Shown here: one piece after another, positions 15,854-22,997 of the stretch | Numbering within the stretch: position 1 is the stretch's first letter | Layout: every line of letters starts with the position of its first letter | Source of the DNA: an uncultured bacterium | Lineage (GTDB): Bacteria > Actinomycetota > Coriobacteriia > Coriobacteriales > Coriobacteriaceae | Reading direction: 5' to 3' | Length of the DNA: 64,000 nucleotides | NCBI GenBank assembly: GCA_905215385.1 | Contig: CAJMPY010000007.1 | Coordinates: 29,115-93,114 of the forward strand | Made by a program: the position numbers and the translations under genes | Notes under the pieces: model-generated | Seen by the model: only the letters and a program-made list of their open reading frames with translations | Told to the model about the DNA's origin: nothing | Database searches by the model: none

Positions 15854-15933
15854 GAGCATCTCCTTTGCATTGCGGGTCGATAGGCCGAGTATCGCCCACG
15901 CACGCGACAGGCAGGGGCAGGGGTGCCAAACCC

Positions 15934-15991
15934 GACACTTCTTTTCGCAGACGCGCGCTGCAACAGCGCTGCAGCTGAAACTTTTTGACAC
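15934..15991 (-). promoter_or_regulatory. Direct-repeat element upstream of the GH1 gene, copy 1
   Basis: GACACTTCTTTTCGC (15934-15948) is repeated imperfectly as GAAACTTTTTGACAC (15977-15991), 43 bases apart, about four helical turns. The same arrangement occurs upstream of the other GH1 gene (51475-51533, 44 bases apart). Direct repeats on one face of the helix suit an AraC-type activator, and an AraC gene lies immediately beside this copy. Confidence 0.6.
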
Positions 15992-16020
15992 CGAAGGAGC
16001 GAAGACGATCCGCCCCGCGC

Positions 16021-17013
16021 TTACCGGCGGTATGCCGCGGGGGTGCAGCCATACTTGTCGTGAAACTTACGGTAGAAGAAGCTCATGTTTTCATAGCCCA
16101 CCGCATGCGCAGCCGCCCCGGCCGTGGCGCCACCGCGCAGAAGCTCGGCCGCACGCACCAGGCGTCGCTCCTGCACAAGCTGCCTAAAGGTCTTGCCCAC
16201 ATGCCGCTTGAGGAGCGCCGTCGCATAATTAGGGCTCAAGCCAAACTCCGCCGCCATCCCCTCGAGGGAGCATGCAGCGAATTCGCGATCGATATAGCCG
16301 AGCATTCCCGTCACCAGGGCAGTGGGCCCCGCCGCGCCGTCCGCCGCGCCGCGCACCAGCTTGCGCTCGTAGCAATCCATGAGCTCGGCCAAAAACAGCT
16401 GAAACAGACGCAAGACGATCTCGGGACCGTTGGGGCTCGGGTCGTACAGCTCGCAGAGCATCTCCTGCATGTAGCGCCGAATCCGACGGCTCTCGCCGCA
16501 ATGAAAACGGACATGGCCCCGATGGTCCGTCTCGCTGTTGAGCGCGTTGAACAAAAACCGCGAGACCGCGCTCTCGCGCGAGAGGCTCGACTCGAGACTC
16601 CGGCGCAAAAAAGAGCGTGAAACGGTCATGCTCAGCATGATGTCGTCCTCACCAAGCGCCGCCACGGCATGCGGGCAGAGGGCGTCGAGCAAAAGCACCT
16701 CGTTGCGGCCCAGCTCGAGCCTCTCCCCCGCCACCGTCTGCGGGCAGCGTCCGCGATACACATAGCTCAGCTCCACGTAATCATGCACGTGCTCGGGAAC
16801 TGCATTAAAGCGCGAGTTTTTCCTTATCGTCAGGCCACGCGGCATGCCGGGCTGGGCATAGGCAAACCCTGGCTGGCCAATCTTGCGCACTGGGCATCCG
16901 TCGATTTCGACATGCTCGGTCATAATCGACCAATCAAATGCCATGCCGTCTTTATAAGCGATCTCACTGGCGCTCAGTTCGTTGAGCCTACGCTCGAGCT
17001 CGTCGATCTCCAT
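16021..17013 (-). CDS. AraC-family transcriptional regulator
   Basis: The 330-residue protein has an N-terminal cupin-like sensing region (NAVPEHVHDYVELSYVYRG, typical of sugar-sensing AraC proteins) and a C-terminal double helix-turn-helix (residues about 235-330: SLEGMAAEFGLSPNYATALL, then AAHAVGYENMSFFYRKF). It is divergent from the glycosidase at 17128 and lies just upstream of the GH1 gene, so it may control one or both. No strong ribosome site is evident. Confidence 0.9.
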   Translation of the reverse strand: MEIDELERRLNELSASEIAYKDGMAFDWSIMTEHVEIDGCPVRKIGQPGFAYAQPGMPRGLTIRKNSRFNAVPEHVHDYVELSYVYRGRCPQTVAGERLELGRNEVLLLDALCPHAVAALGEDDIMLSMTVSRSFLRRSLESSLSRESAVSRFLFNALNSETDHRGHVRFHCGESRRIRRYMQEMLCELYDPSPNGPEIVLRLFQLFLAELMDCYERKLVRGAADGAAGPTALVTGMLGYIDREFAACSLEGMAAEFGLSPNYATALLKRHVGKTFRQLVQERRLVRAAELLRGGATAGAAAHAVGYENMSFFYRKFHDKYGCTPAAYRR

Positions 17014-17127
17014 GGCTTGCCAATCGTTGATTTGGTCATAGTTCGTCGTGATTCAGATATTAGCAGAACGCGCCGACGCGTCCATAATCTGTGCTATGCA
17101 GCAGATCGATCGAGCCAAGGAGGATCC

Positions 17128-19719
17128 ATGACCGCGTACTATCAGCAGGTGCTCGAGGGCACATACGACAACCACGTGCTTCCGTTTTTGTGGATGAAGG
17201 GCGAGAGCCATAAGACCATTGCCGAGTATCTGGAAAAGATCGCCGGCGCCGACATCCACGAGGTCTGTCTCGAAAGCCGCCCACACCCCGATTTTTGCGG
17301 CGAGGGCTGGTGGCGCGACTTGCGCTTTGTCATTGACGAGTGCAGGCAGCTGGGCCTTAAGCTCTGGATCTTGGACGACGCGCACTTCCCCACGGGCTTT
17401 GCCAACGGCGCCGTCAAGGAGGCCGTGCCCGAGCTCCGCAAGATCGTGCTCACGCACCGCACGTTCGACATCGTGGGCCCCACGTCCGCCGCGAGCATCG
17501 CGCTCGCCAACATGCTCGACAAAACGGAGCGCTTCTACGGCGTGACATTTATGCAGGACGGCAGCCCCGTCGACGTCGCTTACCGAGTAATCGACGATGC
17601 AGACGGCAACCCCAGCCGCCTGGTCTTCGATGCACCTGCGGGCCTCACGCAGGCATGCGTGATGTTCACGAGCGGCAAGACCTCCTACAACGAGGACTAC
17701 ATCAATATGGTCGACCGCGCCTCGGTGGCGCAGCTCATCGATGCTGTCTACGAGCAGCATTTTGAGCATCTGGGCGATGAGTTTGGCAAGACGATCCTGG
17801 GCTTTTTCTCCGATGAGCCCGGATTTGCCAACGAGAAGGGCACCACGGGCCCCGATGGCATCTCGGACACGCTCATCGGCAAGGCCACCGCGCCCCTACC
17901 CTGGTCGGCCGAGCTTGAGCGTCGCCTACGCGCGGCACTGGGCGAGCGCTACCTGGCCGAGCTCCCGCACCTGTGGGACCGCGAGCCGGCCGGCGCGCAC
18001 GTACGCCACGTCTATATGGACATCGCGAGCACCCTCTATAAGGAGTGCTTCTGCGACCAGCTCGGAGACTGGTGCCGCGCGCGCGGCGTGCAGTACATCG
18101 GCCACGTTATCGAGGACAAGGACTGCCACGCGCGCCTGGGCGTGGGCGCCGGGCACTACTTCCGCGCCGTGGGCGGTCAGGACATGGCGGGCGTCGACAT
18201 CGTGATCAACCAGCTGGTACCCGGCATGGACCGCGGCCTTCACAGCTACGGACGCGGCGTGTGGGACCTCGAGTTCTATAACTACGTGCTGCCCAAGCTG
18301 GGCTCCTCGGCAGCACACCTCGATCCCAAAAAGCAGGGGCGCTGCATAGCCGAGGTCTTTGGCGCATTTGGATGGCACGAAGGCCTACGCGAGATGAGGT
18401 GGATCGCCGATCATTTTTTGGTGCGCGGCGTCAATTGGTTTGTGCCGCATGCCTTTAGCATGGCCGCCTTCCCCGACTGGGACTGCCCGCCGCATTTCTA
18501 TGCGCATAGCCAAAACCCCCAGTTTGCACACTTTGGGCAGCTCATGAGCTACATGAACCGTACGGCGAGCCTGCTGAGCGGCGGGCGCGCAACGACCCCG
18601 GTGGCGCTTCTCTACCATGCGGACGCCGAGTGGGCAGGCGAGGCGAACTTTATGCAGCATGCCGCCTCCGAGCTTATGCGCGCGCAGGTCGACTTTGACA
18701 TCGTGCCGGCAGAGGCATTTGAGGACGCAGGGCGCTATGCCGTTGAAATTGCCGCAGACGGTAGCGGCTTTGGCGTGAACGGCCAGGCATACCGCTGCCT
18801 GGTGATGCCCGGAGCCGAGTTTGTCGGCGGAGCCGTGCTCGACTTTGCCGCGCGCGCCGCAGCCGCAGGTGTTGCCGTGTACGCGCTGGATGAGTTGCCG
18901 AGCAAGCGCTACGACGGTGATATTGCAGCCCGCGAGGGCTTTGCCTCCGTGGATGCAGCCGCGGTCGCCGGCATCAAGCTCCTGGCAACCGCCGAGCTCG
19001 CAGGCACGCTTGCCGACGCCGGTATGCAGACCGTGGTTTGTGCCGAGCCCCAGCCCTGGCTGCGCGCACTGCGCTACGAGCGGGCGGGCGAGACCTATCT
19101 AATGCTCGTCAACGAGCATCCCAAGCAGGGTATCTCCACTCAGATTGCGCTTGCCGACGGCACACCCGTTGCAGGCGCGCGCCTCGACCTGCTCAACGGC
19201 ACCGATCCCGCCGCCTTTGACGGCACGCTCGAGCTGGCTCCCTACGAGAGCTGCATCGTGGTCCTTGGGGCTACAGGTTCCGCCGGCGCGGCAACTGCTG
19301 GAGACGAAGCCACATGCGTCGACGGGCCCTGGGCGGTTGCCTTCTCTGCCCCTGGCACCGATGCCTTTGGCGAGTCTGTTGAGCTTGCAGACCTGCACGA
19401 CCTTTCCTCGGCCGAGTTCCCCGGCAAGGCCGGCACATTCCGCTACCGGGCCTCCTTTGTCCTGGGCGAAGCGGCCACCCGCACCGTCATCGACCTTGGC
19501 GAGGTCTTTGAGACCGCAGCCGTCACCCTCGACGGCAAATCCCTCGGCACCCGCATCTGCCCGCCTTACCGCTTTGAGGCCGCCGCACTTTTAGCCGGCG
19601 AGCACGCGCTTACGATCGATATCATCAACACCCTCGACCACGCCGTCCCCGACATGTTCGGCATGACCGAGCCCTCCGATCCCAGCGGCCTCTTGGGGCC
19701 CGTACGCGTGCTCGGGTAA
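17128..19719 (+). CDS. Large glycosyl hydrolase with C-terminal jelly-roll domain
   Basis: The 863-residue protein has no signal peptide, so it should act in the cytoplasm. The N-terminal half looks like a TIM-barrel glycosidase: CLESRPHPDFCGEGWWRD, LKLWILDDAHFPTGFANG, GFFSDEPGF. This pattern resembles GH106-like/alpha-L-rhamnosidase-related proteins, but I cannot fix the family. The C-terminal 150 residues (FRYRASFVLGEAATRTVIDL, LTIDIINTLDH) form a galactose-binding jelly roll. The start at 17128 follows AAGGAGG. It is divergent from the AraC regulator. Confidence 0.8.
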   Translation: MTAYYQQVLEGTYDNHVLPFLWMKGESHKTIAEYLEKIAGADIHEVCLESRPHPDFCGEGWWRDLRFVIDECRQLGLKLWILDDAHFPTGFANGAVKEAVPELRKIVLTHRTFDIVGPTSAASIALANMLDKTERFYGVTFMQDGSPVDVAYRVIDDADGNPSRLVFDAPAGLTQACVMFTSGKTSYNEDYINMVDRASVAQLIDAVYEQHFEHLGDEFGKTILGFFSDEPGFANEKGTTGPDGISDTLIGKATAPLPWSAELERRLRAALGERYLAELPHLWDREPAGAHVRHVYMDIASTLYKECFCDQLGDWCRARGVQYIGHVIEDKDCHARLGVGAGHYFRAVGGQDMAGVDIVINQLVPGMDRGLHSYGRGVWDLEFYNYVLPKLGSSAAHLDPKKQGRCIAEVFGAFGWHEGLREMRWIADHFLVRGVNWFVPHAFSMAAFPDWDCPPHFYAHSQNPQFAHFGQLMSYMNRTASLLSGGRATTPVALLYHADAEWAGEANFMQHAASELMRAQVDFDIVPAEAFEDAGRYAVEIAADGSGFGVNGQAYRCLVMPGAEFVGGAVLDFAARAAAAGVAVYALDELPSKRYDGDIAAREGFASVDAAAVAGIKLLATAELAGTLADAGMQTVVCAEPQPWLRALRYERAGETYLMLVNEHPKQGISTQIALADGTPVAGARLDLLNGTDPAAFDGTLELAPYESCIVVLGATGSAGAATAGDEATCVDGPWAVAFSAPGTDAFGESVELADLHDLSSAEFPGKAGTFRYRASFVLGEAATRTVIDLGEVFETAAVTLDGKSLGTRICPPYRFEAAALLAGEHALTIDIINTLDHAVPDMFGMTEPSDPSGLLGPVRVLG

Positions 19720-19768
19720 CGCCCCGGGCGCAAACGGCCCAACAAGGACAGCGCCCCTATGTTGAGCC

Positions 19769-19810
19769 CGCACAGCGTCGAGCGGTCCGTCGTTCATAGA
19801 TCGGCGGACC
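19769..19810. repeat. Partial third copy of the two-hairpin element (hairpin 1 and linker)
   Basis: CGCACAGCGTCG is followed by GGTCCGTCGTTC, a short loop and ATCGGCGGACC (19784-19810). This corresponds to the linker and hairpin 1 of the elements at 12903 and 21854. Hairpin 2 is not recognisable. Confidence 0.45.
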
Positions 19811-19885
19811 AAAACTCCCAGCCAAGCCGAACGTTTTATTTATCGCTATGATTGGTTTATCGCGACGCAAACGCATAGGAGCCAT

Positions 19886-20740
19886 ATGGATATCAGGCGG
19901 AAGATCACGCAGGGCAAAAGCCTCACCCCCACCGAGCAACAACTTGGGCGAACGGCCCTCGCCATGGGTGAGGATGTGCGCGGGCTTTCCATTAAGGAAT
20001 TTGCCGCGTGCGCCAACGTTTCGGTCGCGAGCGTGCACCGCTTTTGCAAAAAGCTCGGCCTCAAGGGATTCAAAGACCTCAAGGTCGAGCTCATCCGCCA
20101 GGCGACCGAGGCGGGCAACCGGCGCGACGTGGACATCAACTTTCCCTTCGATGCCACCTCCACCCCTGCGCAGGTGATGGAGCGCATGGAGGGGCTCTAC
20201 CAGACCACCTTGGCCGAAACGCAGGAGCTGCTCGACCCTGCACAGCTCGACCACGCCGCCAAGCTCATCATGCGCGCCGGCACCGTGGACATCTACACGG
20301 GCTCGCATAACCTGTATCCAGCGGGAATGTTCCGCGATCGCTTGCTTTCCGCCGGCAAAAGCGCGACGTGCCACGACAGCGTCGAGGCGCAGGTGCGCAC
20401 GGCGCTCGCCTCGGGTCCCGACCATGTGGCAATCATCATCTCCTACAGCGGCCTTGCCCCCAACCTCAAGGAGATCTTGCCGATCCTTAGCAGTCGACAT
20501 GTCCCGGTCATCGTCATCGGCACGCCGTACTGTGCCCGCATTCACCCCGGCTTTGCCGCCTATCTCACGGTAAGCGACCACGAGAGCATGACGCACCGCA
20601 TCACGCAATTCGCCAGCCATATCGCCGTGCAATACGTACTCGATTCGCTCTATAGCAGCTACTTTGCCAAAGATTACGCCCGCTGCTCCGAGTTCTTAGA
20701 GCGCTCGTTCCCCTACACCCGCCTGCCCGGACTCAAGTAG
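19886..20740 (+). CDS. RpiR/MurR-family transcriptional regulator
   Basis: The 284-residue protein has an N-terminal HTH_6 domain (residues about 1-75: LSIKEFAACANVSVASVHRF, CKKLGLKGFKDLK) and a C-terminal SIS domain (about 125-260: VDIYTGSHNLYPAGMF, VAIIISYSGLAPNLKEILPI). RpiR proteins sense phosphosugars and often control the sugar operon next to them. It stands between the large glycosidase and a repeat, so its target is unknown. Confidence 0.9.
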   Translation: MDIRRKITQGKSLTPTEQQLGRTALAMGEDVRGLSIKEFAACANVSVASVHRFCKKLGLKGFKDLKVELIRQATEAGNRRDVDINFPFDATSTPAQVMERMEGLYQTTLAETQELLDPAQLDHAAKLIMRAGTVDIYTGSHNLYPAGMFRDRLLSAGKSATCHDSVEAQVRTALASGPDHVAIIISYSGLAPNLKEILPILSSRHVPVIVIGTPYCARIHPGFAAYLTVSDHESMTHRITQFASHIAVQYVLDSLYSSYFAKDYARCSEFLERSFPYTRLPGLK

Positions 20741-20743
20741 CGA

Positions 20744-20843
20744 CGAGCGTGGATTTTTGGACACTCAGATAACGAGCGTGGATAATCTCCCACTTTGAGC
20801 CTGCATGCGGCCCAAAAACGGGAGATTATCCACGCTCATTTTG
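20744..20843. repeat. GAG-GATAATCTCCC hairpin repeat, copy R1
   Basis: A leader phrase (GAGCGTGGATTTTTGGACAC) is followed by perfect 18-base arms (20774-20791 and 20820-20837) around a 28-base loop beginning ACTTTGAGCC. Three more copies are at 37883, 40847 and 49745. This copy has GAGCGTGG/CCACGCTC where the others have GAGAGTGG/CCACTCTC, a compensating pair change. Confidence 0.75.
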
Positions 20844-20883
20844 GGTCCCCCGGGAACGCATGAGGAGGGCGGATAGACAGCCG

Positions 20884-21504
20884 TTATTTGCGAGGCGTCA
20901 GCGACGTAAAGAGTCCGTGTTGGTTGCAGTAAAGATATATCCTGCCGCGCCCGGTAATATGGAAGCGCGGCTGCACCGATTGCTCTGGATAGAGCTTCTT
21001 AAAGCAGATGCCGTCCATAGTCGCATATGCCACAAAGCTAATGTAGTGATCCTTGGTCATTGGATGATCGAGCGTGACGTACCAATCGTCCTCGATGCGC
21101 TCGATGGAAAAGGCGTGGTCCGCGTCCGGCTCTTCGGCCTCCTGGGGAAACATCGTGGAGCCACAGCAGCTAAAGCTGCCTTCTCCGAGCGCGTGCACAA
21201 CGTTTCCGCAGATAGGGCAAACGTAAAAGACGCCTTTGAGCATATTGCCTGCACGGTTGGCGTTGGCCCGAATGTCACCAGCCAAAAGCTCAGCCACGCT
21301 TATGCCGAGTCTCTGGGCCAAAGGCTCAACGAGGGAAATGTCGGGAAGGCCGCGGCCGGATTCCCACTTGCTGACGGCTTTATCGGTCACGCCAAGGCTT
21401 TCCGCCAGGGCGCGCTGGGTGAGGCCGCGCTCTTCGCGCAGCTGCTTGATGGCATGCGCTGCCAAAAAAGTATGGGAGGCATTGGTTTGCCGTGTCTGGT
21501 TCAT
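20884..21504 (-). CDS. XRE helix-turn-helix fused to a desulfoferrodoxin (superoxide reductase-like) domain
   Basis: Residues about 18-72 form an XRE/Cro helix-turn-helix (GLTQRALAESLGVTDKAVSK, WESGRGLPDISL). The rest matches a two-centre desulfoferrodoxin: a desulforedoxin-type Fe site with Cys96, Cys99, Cys113 and Cys114 (CPICG, CCG), then a superoxide reductase centre with His130, His147 (DHPM), His153 (DHYI), Cys193 and His196 (YCNQHG). All expected iron ligands are present. This suggests a DNA-binding redox or superoxide sensor. The start at 21504 is a judgement; a longer form from 21561 has no ribosome site either. Confidence 0.8.
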   Translation of the reverse strand: MNQTRQTNASHTFLAAHAIKQLREERGLTQRALAESLGVTDKAVSKWESGRGLPDISLVEPLAQRLGISVAELLAGDIRANANRAGNMLKGVFYVCPICGNVVHALGEGSFSCCGSTMFPQEAEEPDADHAFSIERIEDDWYVTLDHPMTKDHYISFVAYATMDGICFKKLYPEQSVQPRFHITGRGRIYLYCNQHGLFTSLTPRK

Positions 21505-21618
21505 GGGCTGTCCAATCAAATTGAAGAAATGGAGTGAACCGGTTCGACAGTCAGTATCCATTTGAAGGCCAGGCTCGACAACCTACGCTGCGTAGACATG
21601 CGCCAATCGAACGAGCGC

Positions 21619-21697
21619 GGTTTTTTGGACACTCATCCTGAGTAGTCATTTAAGAACGTCCCCAATGACTACTCATTTATGTCTGTCCCCAATGACT
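21619..21697. repeat. Partial R-type leader plus GTCCCCAATGA hairpin
   Basis: ACGAGCGCGGTTTTTTGGAC resembles the leader of the R1-R4 repeats but is followed by a perfect 10-bp stem, AGTAGTCATT (21641-21650) with AATGACTACT (21664-21673). A second GTCCCCAATGACT follows. No gene is visible in this gap. Confidence 0.5.
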
Positions 21698-21734
21698 GGG
21701 CAACGGCAGCGAGAGCCCCGATGTTTTGGCAACG

Positions 21735-21882
21735 ACAGCGAGCGACGTCCAGGACGAACAAGTTGGCATGAAAAAGGCAAGGCATAGACCTTTTGGTCAT
21801 GCCTTGCCTTTTGAATGACAAATTGTCGTCCTGGGCGGCGCGCAGCGTCGGCCGGTCCGCCGTTCGGTAGAACGGCGGAACC
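21735..21882 (-). repeat. Two-hairpin covarying intergenic element, copy 2
   Basis: On the minus strand, overlapping the pyrE stop, hairpin 1 (21882-21854, GGTTCCGCCGTTC with its near-complement) is followed by linker CGACGCTGCGC and hairpin 2. Hairpin 2 has an outer stem (21747-21757 with 21826-21836) and an inner stem (about 21771-21784 with 21799-21812). Compared with copy 1 the inner stem differs at four positions, all compensated on the other arm, and the outer stem at two, also compensated. The loop sequences GACAATTTGTCATTC and TTCATGCCAACTTGTTCG are kept apart from one base. Confidence 0.7.
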
Positions 21883-22562
21883 TACTTGACGCCGTACTGC
21901 TCGTAGTAGGCGTCGATAGCGGTCTTGAGCTCGTCGTCGATGACGACTTTGCCGTCGATCTCGTGGTTGTAGAGGGTCTCGACGACCTCGGCCATGGAGA
22001 CGATGCTCGCGACGGGGAAACCGTACTTGGCCTCGATCTCCTTCTGCGCGGTGGTCACGCCACCCTTGCCGACCTCCATGCGGTTGAGGGACACGATGAG
22101 GCCCTTGATCTCGACATCGGCAGCAGCCTTGACCTTGGGATAAGTCTCGTCGATGGACTTACCGCTGGTAGTGACGTCCTCGACCATGACCACGCGGTCG
22201 CCGTCCTGGGGCTCGTAGCCCAGCAGGTTGCCCTTGTCGGCGCCGTGGTCCTTGGCCTCCTTGCGATCGCAGCAGTACTTGACCTCCTTGCCGTACAGCT
22301 CGTGGTAGGCAATTGCGGTCACGACGGCCAGCGGAATGCCCTTGTAGGCCGGTCCAAACAGCACGTCAAAGTCGTCGCCAAAGTTATCGTGGATGGCCTG
22401 GGCGTAATACTCGCCCAGCTTCTTGAGCTGATAGCCCGTCACATAGGCGCCGGCGTTCATAAAGAACGGGGACTGACGGCCGCTCTTGAGCGTAAAGCTG
22501 CCGAATTTAAGAACGTCGGACTCAACCATGAACTTGATGAACTCTTGCTTGTAAGCCTCCAT
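21882..22562 (-). CDS. pyrE: Orotate phosphoribosyltransferase
   Basis: PyrE joins orotate and PRPP to give OMP in pyrimidine synthesis. The 226-residue protein has the family features SGRQSPFFMNAGAY near the N-terminus, GPAYKGIPLA, the KEAKDHG loop and the PRPP-binding VVMVEDVTTSGKSI. The start at 22562 follows GAGAGGAG. It stands alone, with no other pyr gene nearby. A two-hairpin element begins at its stop codon. Confidence 0.93.
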   Translation of the reverse strand: MEAYKQEFIKFMVESDVLKFGSFTLKSGRQSPFFMNAGAYVTGYQLKKLGEYYAQAIHDNFGDDFDVLFGPAYKGIPLAVVTAIAYHELYGKEVKYCCDRKEAKDHGADKGNLLGYEPQDGDRVVMVEDVTTSGKSIDETYPKVKAAADVEIKGLIVSLNRMEVGKGGVTTAQKEIEAKYGFPVASIVSMAEVVETLYNHEIDGKVVIDDELKTAIDAYYEQYGVK

Positions 22563-22691
22563 GCGGGCTCCTCTCGTAATCGCGTACGTGCCTTCCAGTT
22601 TAGCGCAGGCAGGGCGCGTTGCGGGCGCGCTTTGGAGCCTCAGCATTCTGTAAAGGCTTTGTCAGGGGCAATGGTTTTCCAAACATTGGGG

Positions 22692-22720
22692 TTGACACGG
22701 CAAACCCCCTCATCAAGAAT
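22692..22720 (+). promoter_or_regulatory. Promoter upstream of the mgtA leader
   Basis: A consensus -35 TTGACA (22692-22697) and a -10 AAGAAT (22715-22720, four of six matches) are spaced by 17 bases. Transcription would start near 22727 and give a leader of about 270 bases before mgtA. Confidence 0.6.
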
Positions 22721-22786
22721 ACGGGCGGATTGTAACGGGTACGAGATACCCAAAGCGCGCCGCGCCCGGCCTTAAGGAGGTGTGCC

Positions 22787-22858
22787 ATGGAAGGCAGTCA
22801 TAGTCGAAAAACCTGCATGTCGCCCTCGGCACGCCGCGAGGATTCCGCGCACGCATAA
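22787..22858 (+). CDS. Candidate 23-residue leader peptide upstream of mgtA
   Basis: An ATG preceded by a strong AAGGAGG site opens a 23-codon frame reading MEGSHSRKTCMSPSARRE and ending DSAHA before TAA. It lies about 60 bases after the predicted transcription start and 140 bases before mgtA, with a hairpin between. Translated leader ORFs control Mg transporter genes in enterobacteria (mgtL), but this peptide has no proline run and no sequence similarity to mgtL. A regulatory role is inferred. Confidence 0.45.
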   Translation: MEGSHSRKTCMSPSARREDSAHA

Positions 22859-22879
22859 GCGCCAACAGCCGATCGTCAA

Positions 22880-22915
22880 AACCACCACAAAGGTGCCTGT
22901 CCCTTTGTGGTGGTT
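22880..22915. repeat. CACCACAAAGG hairpin, copy 1 (mgtA leader)
   Basis: AACCACCACAAAGG (22880-22893) pairs with its exact complement (22902-22915) around an 8-base loop TGCCTGTC. It lies between the leader ORF and mgtA, so it would be transcribed and could act in attenuation. Related copies are at 25801, 29538 and 51545. Confidence 0.7.
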
Positions 22916-22997
22916 CGAAAGCATGACGTGAGCGACATCTAGGTTTTTTGAAGCACATACGACACGTACGCTAACTCCCTTCAACAAGGAGGACCCT

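Noticed and set aside
14327..15883. Long plus-strand ORF opposite the GH1 gene
   Set aside because: It is a shadow of the high-GC GH1 gene on the minus strand, has no recognisable domains, and is biased to His/Val/Gly as antisense frames are.
22721..22997. Mg-sensing (M-box) riboswitch ahead of mgtA
   Set aside because: The leader is long enough, but I could not recognise the conserved M-box helices; the leader ORF is a better-supported idea.
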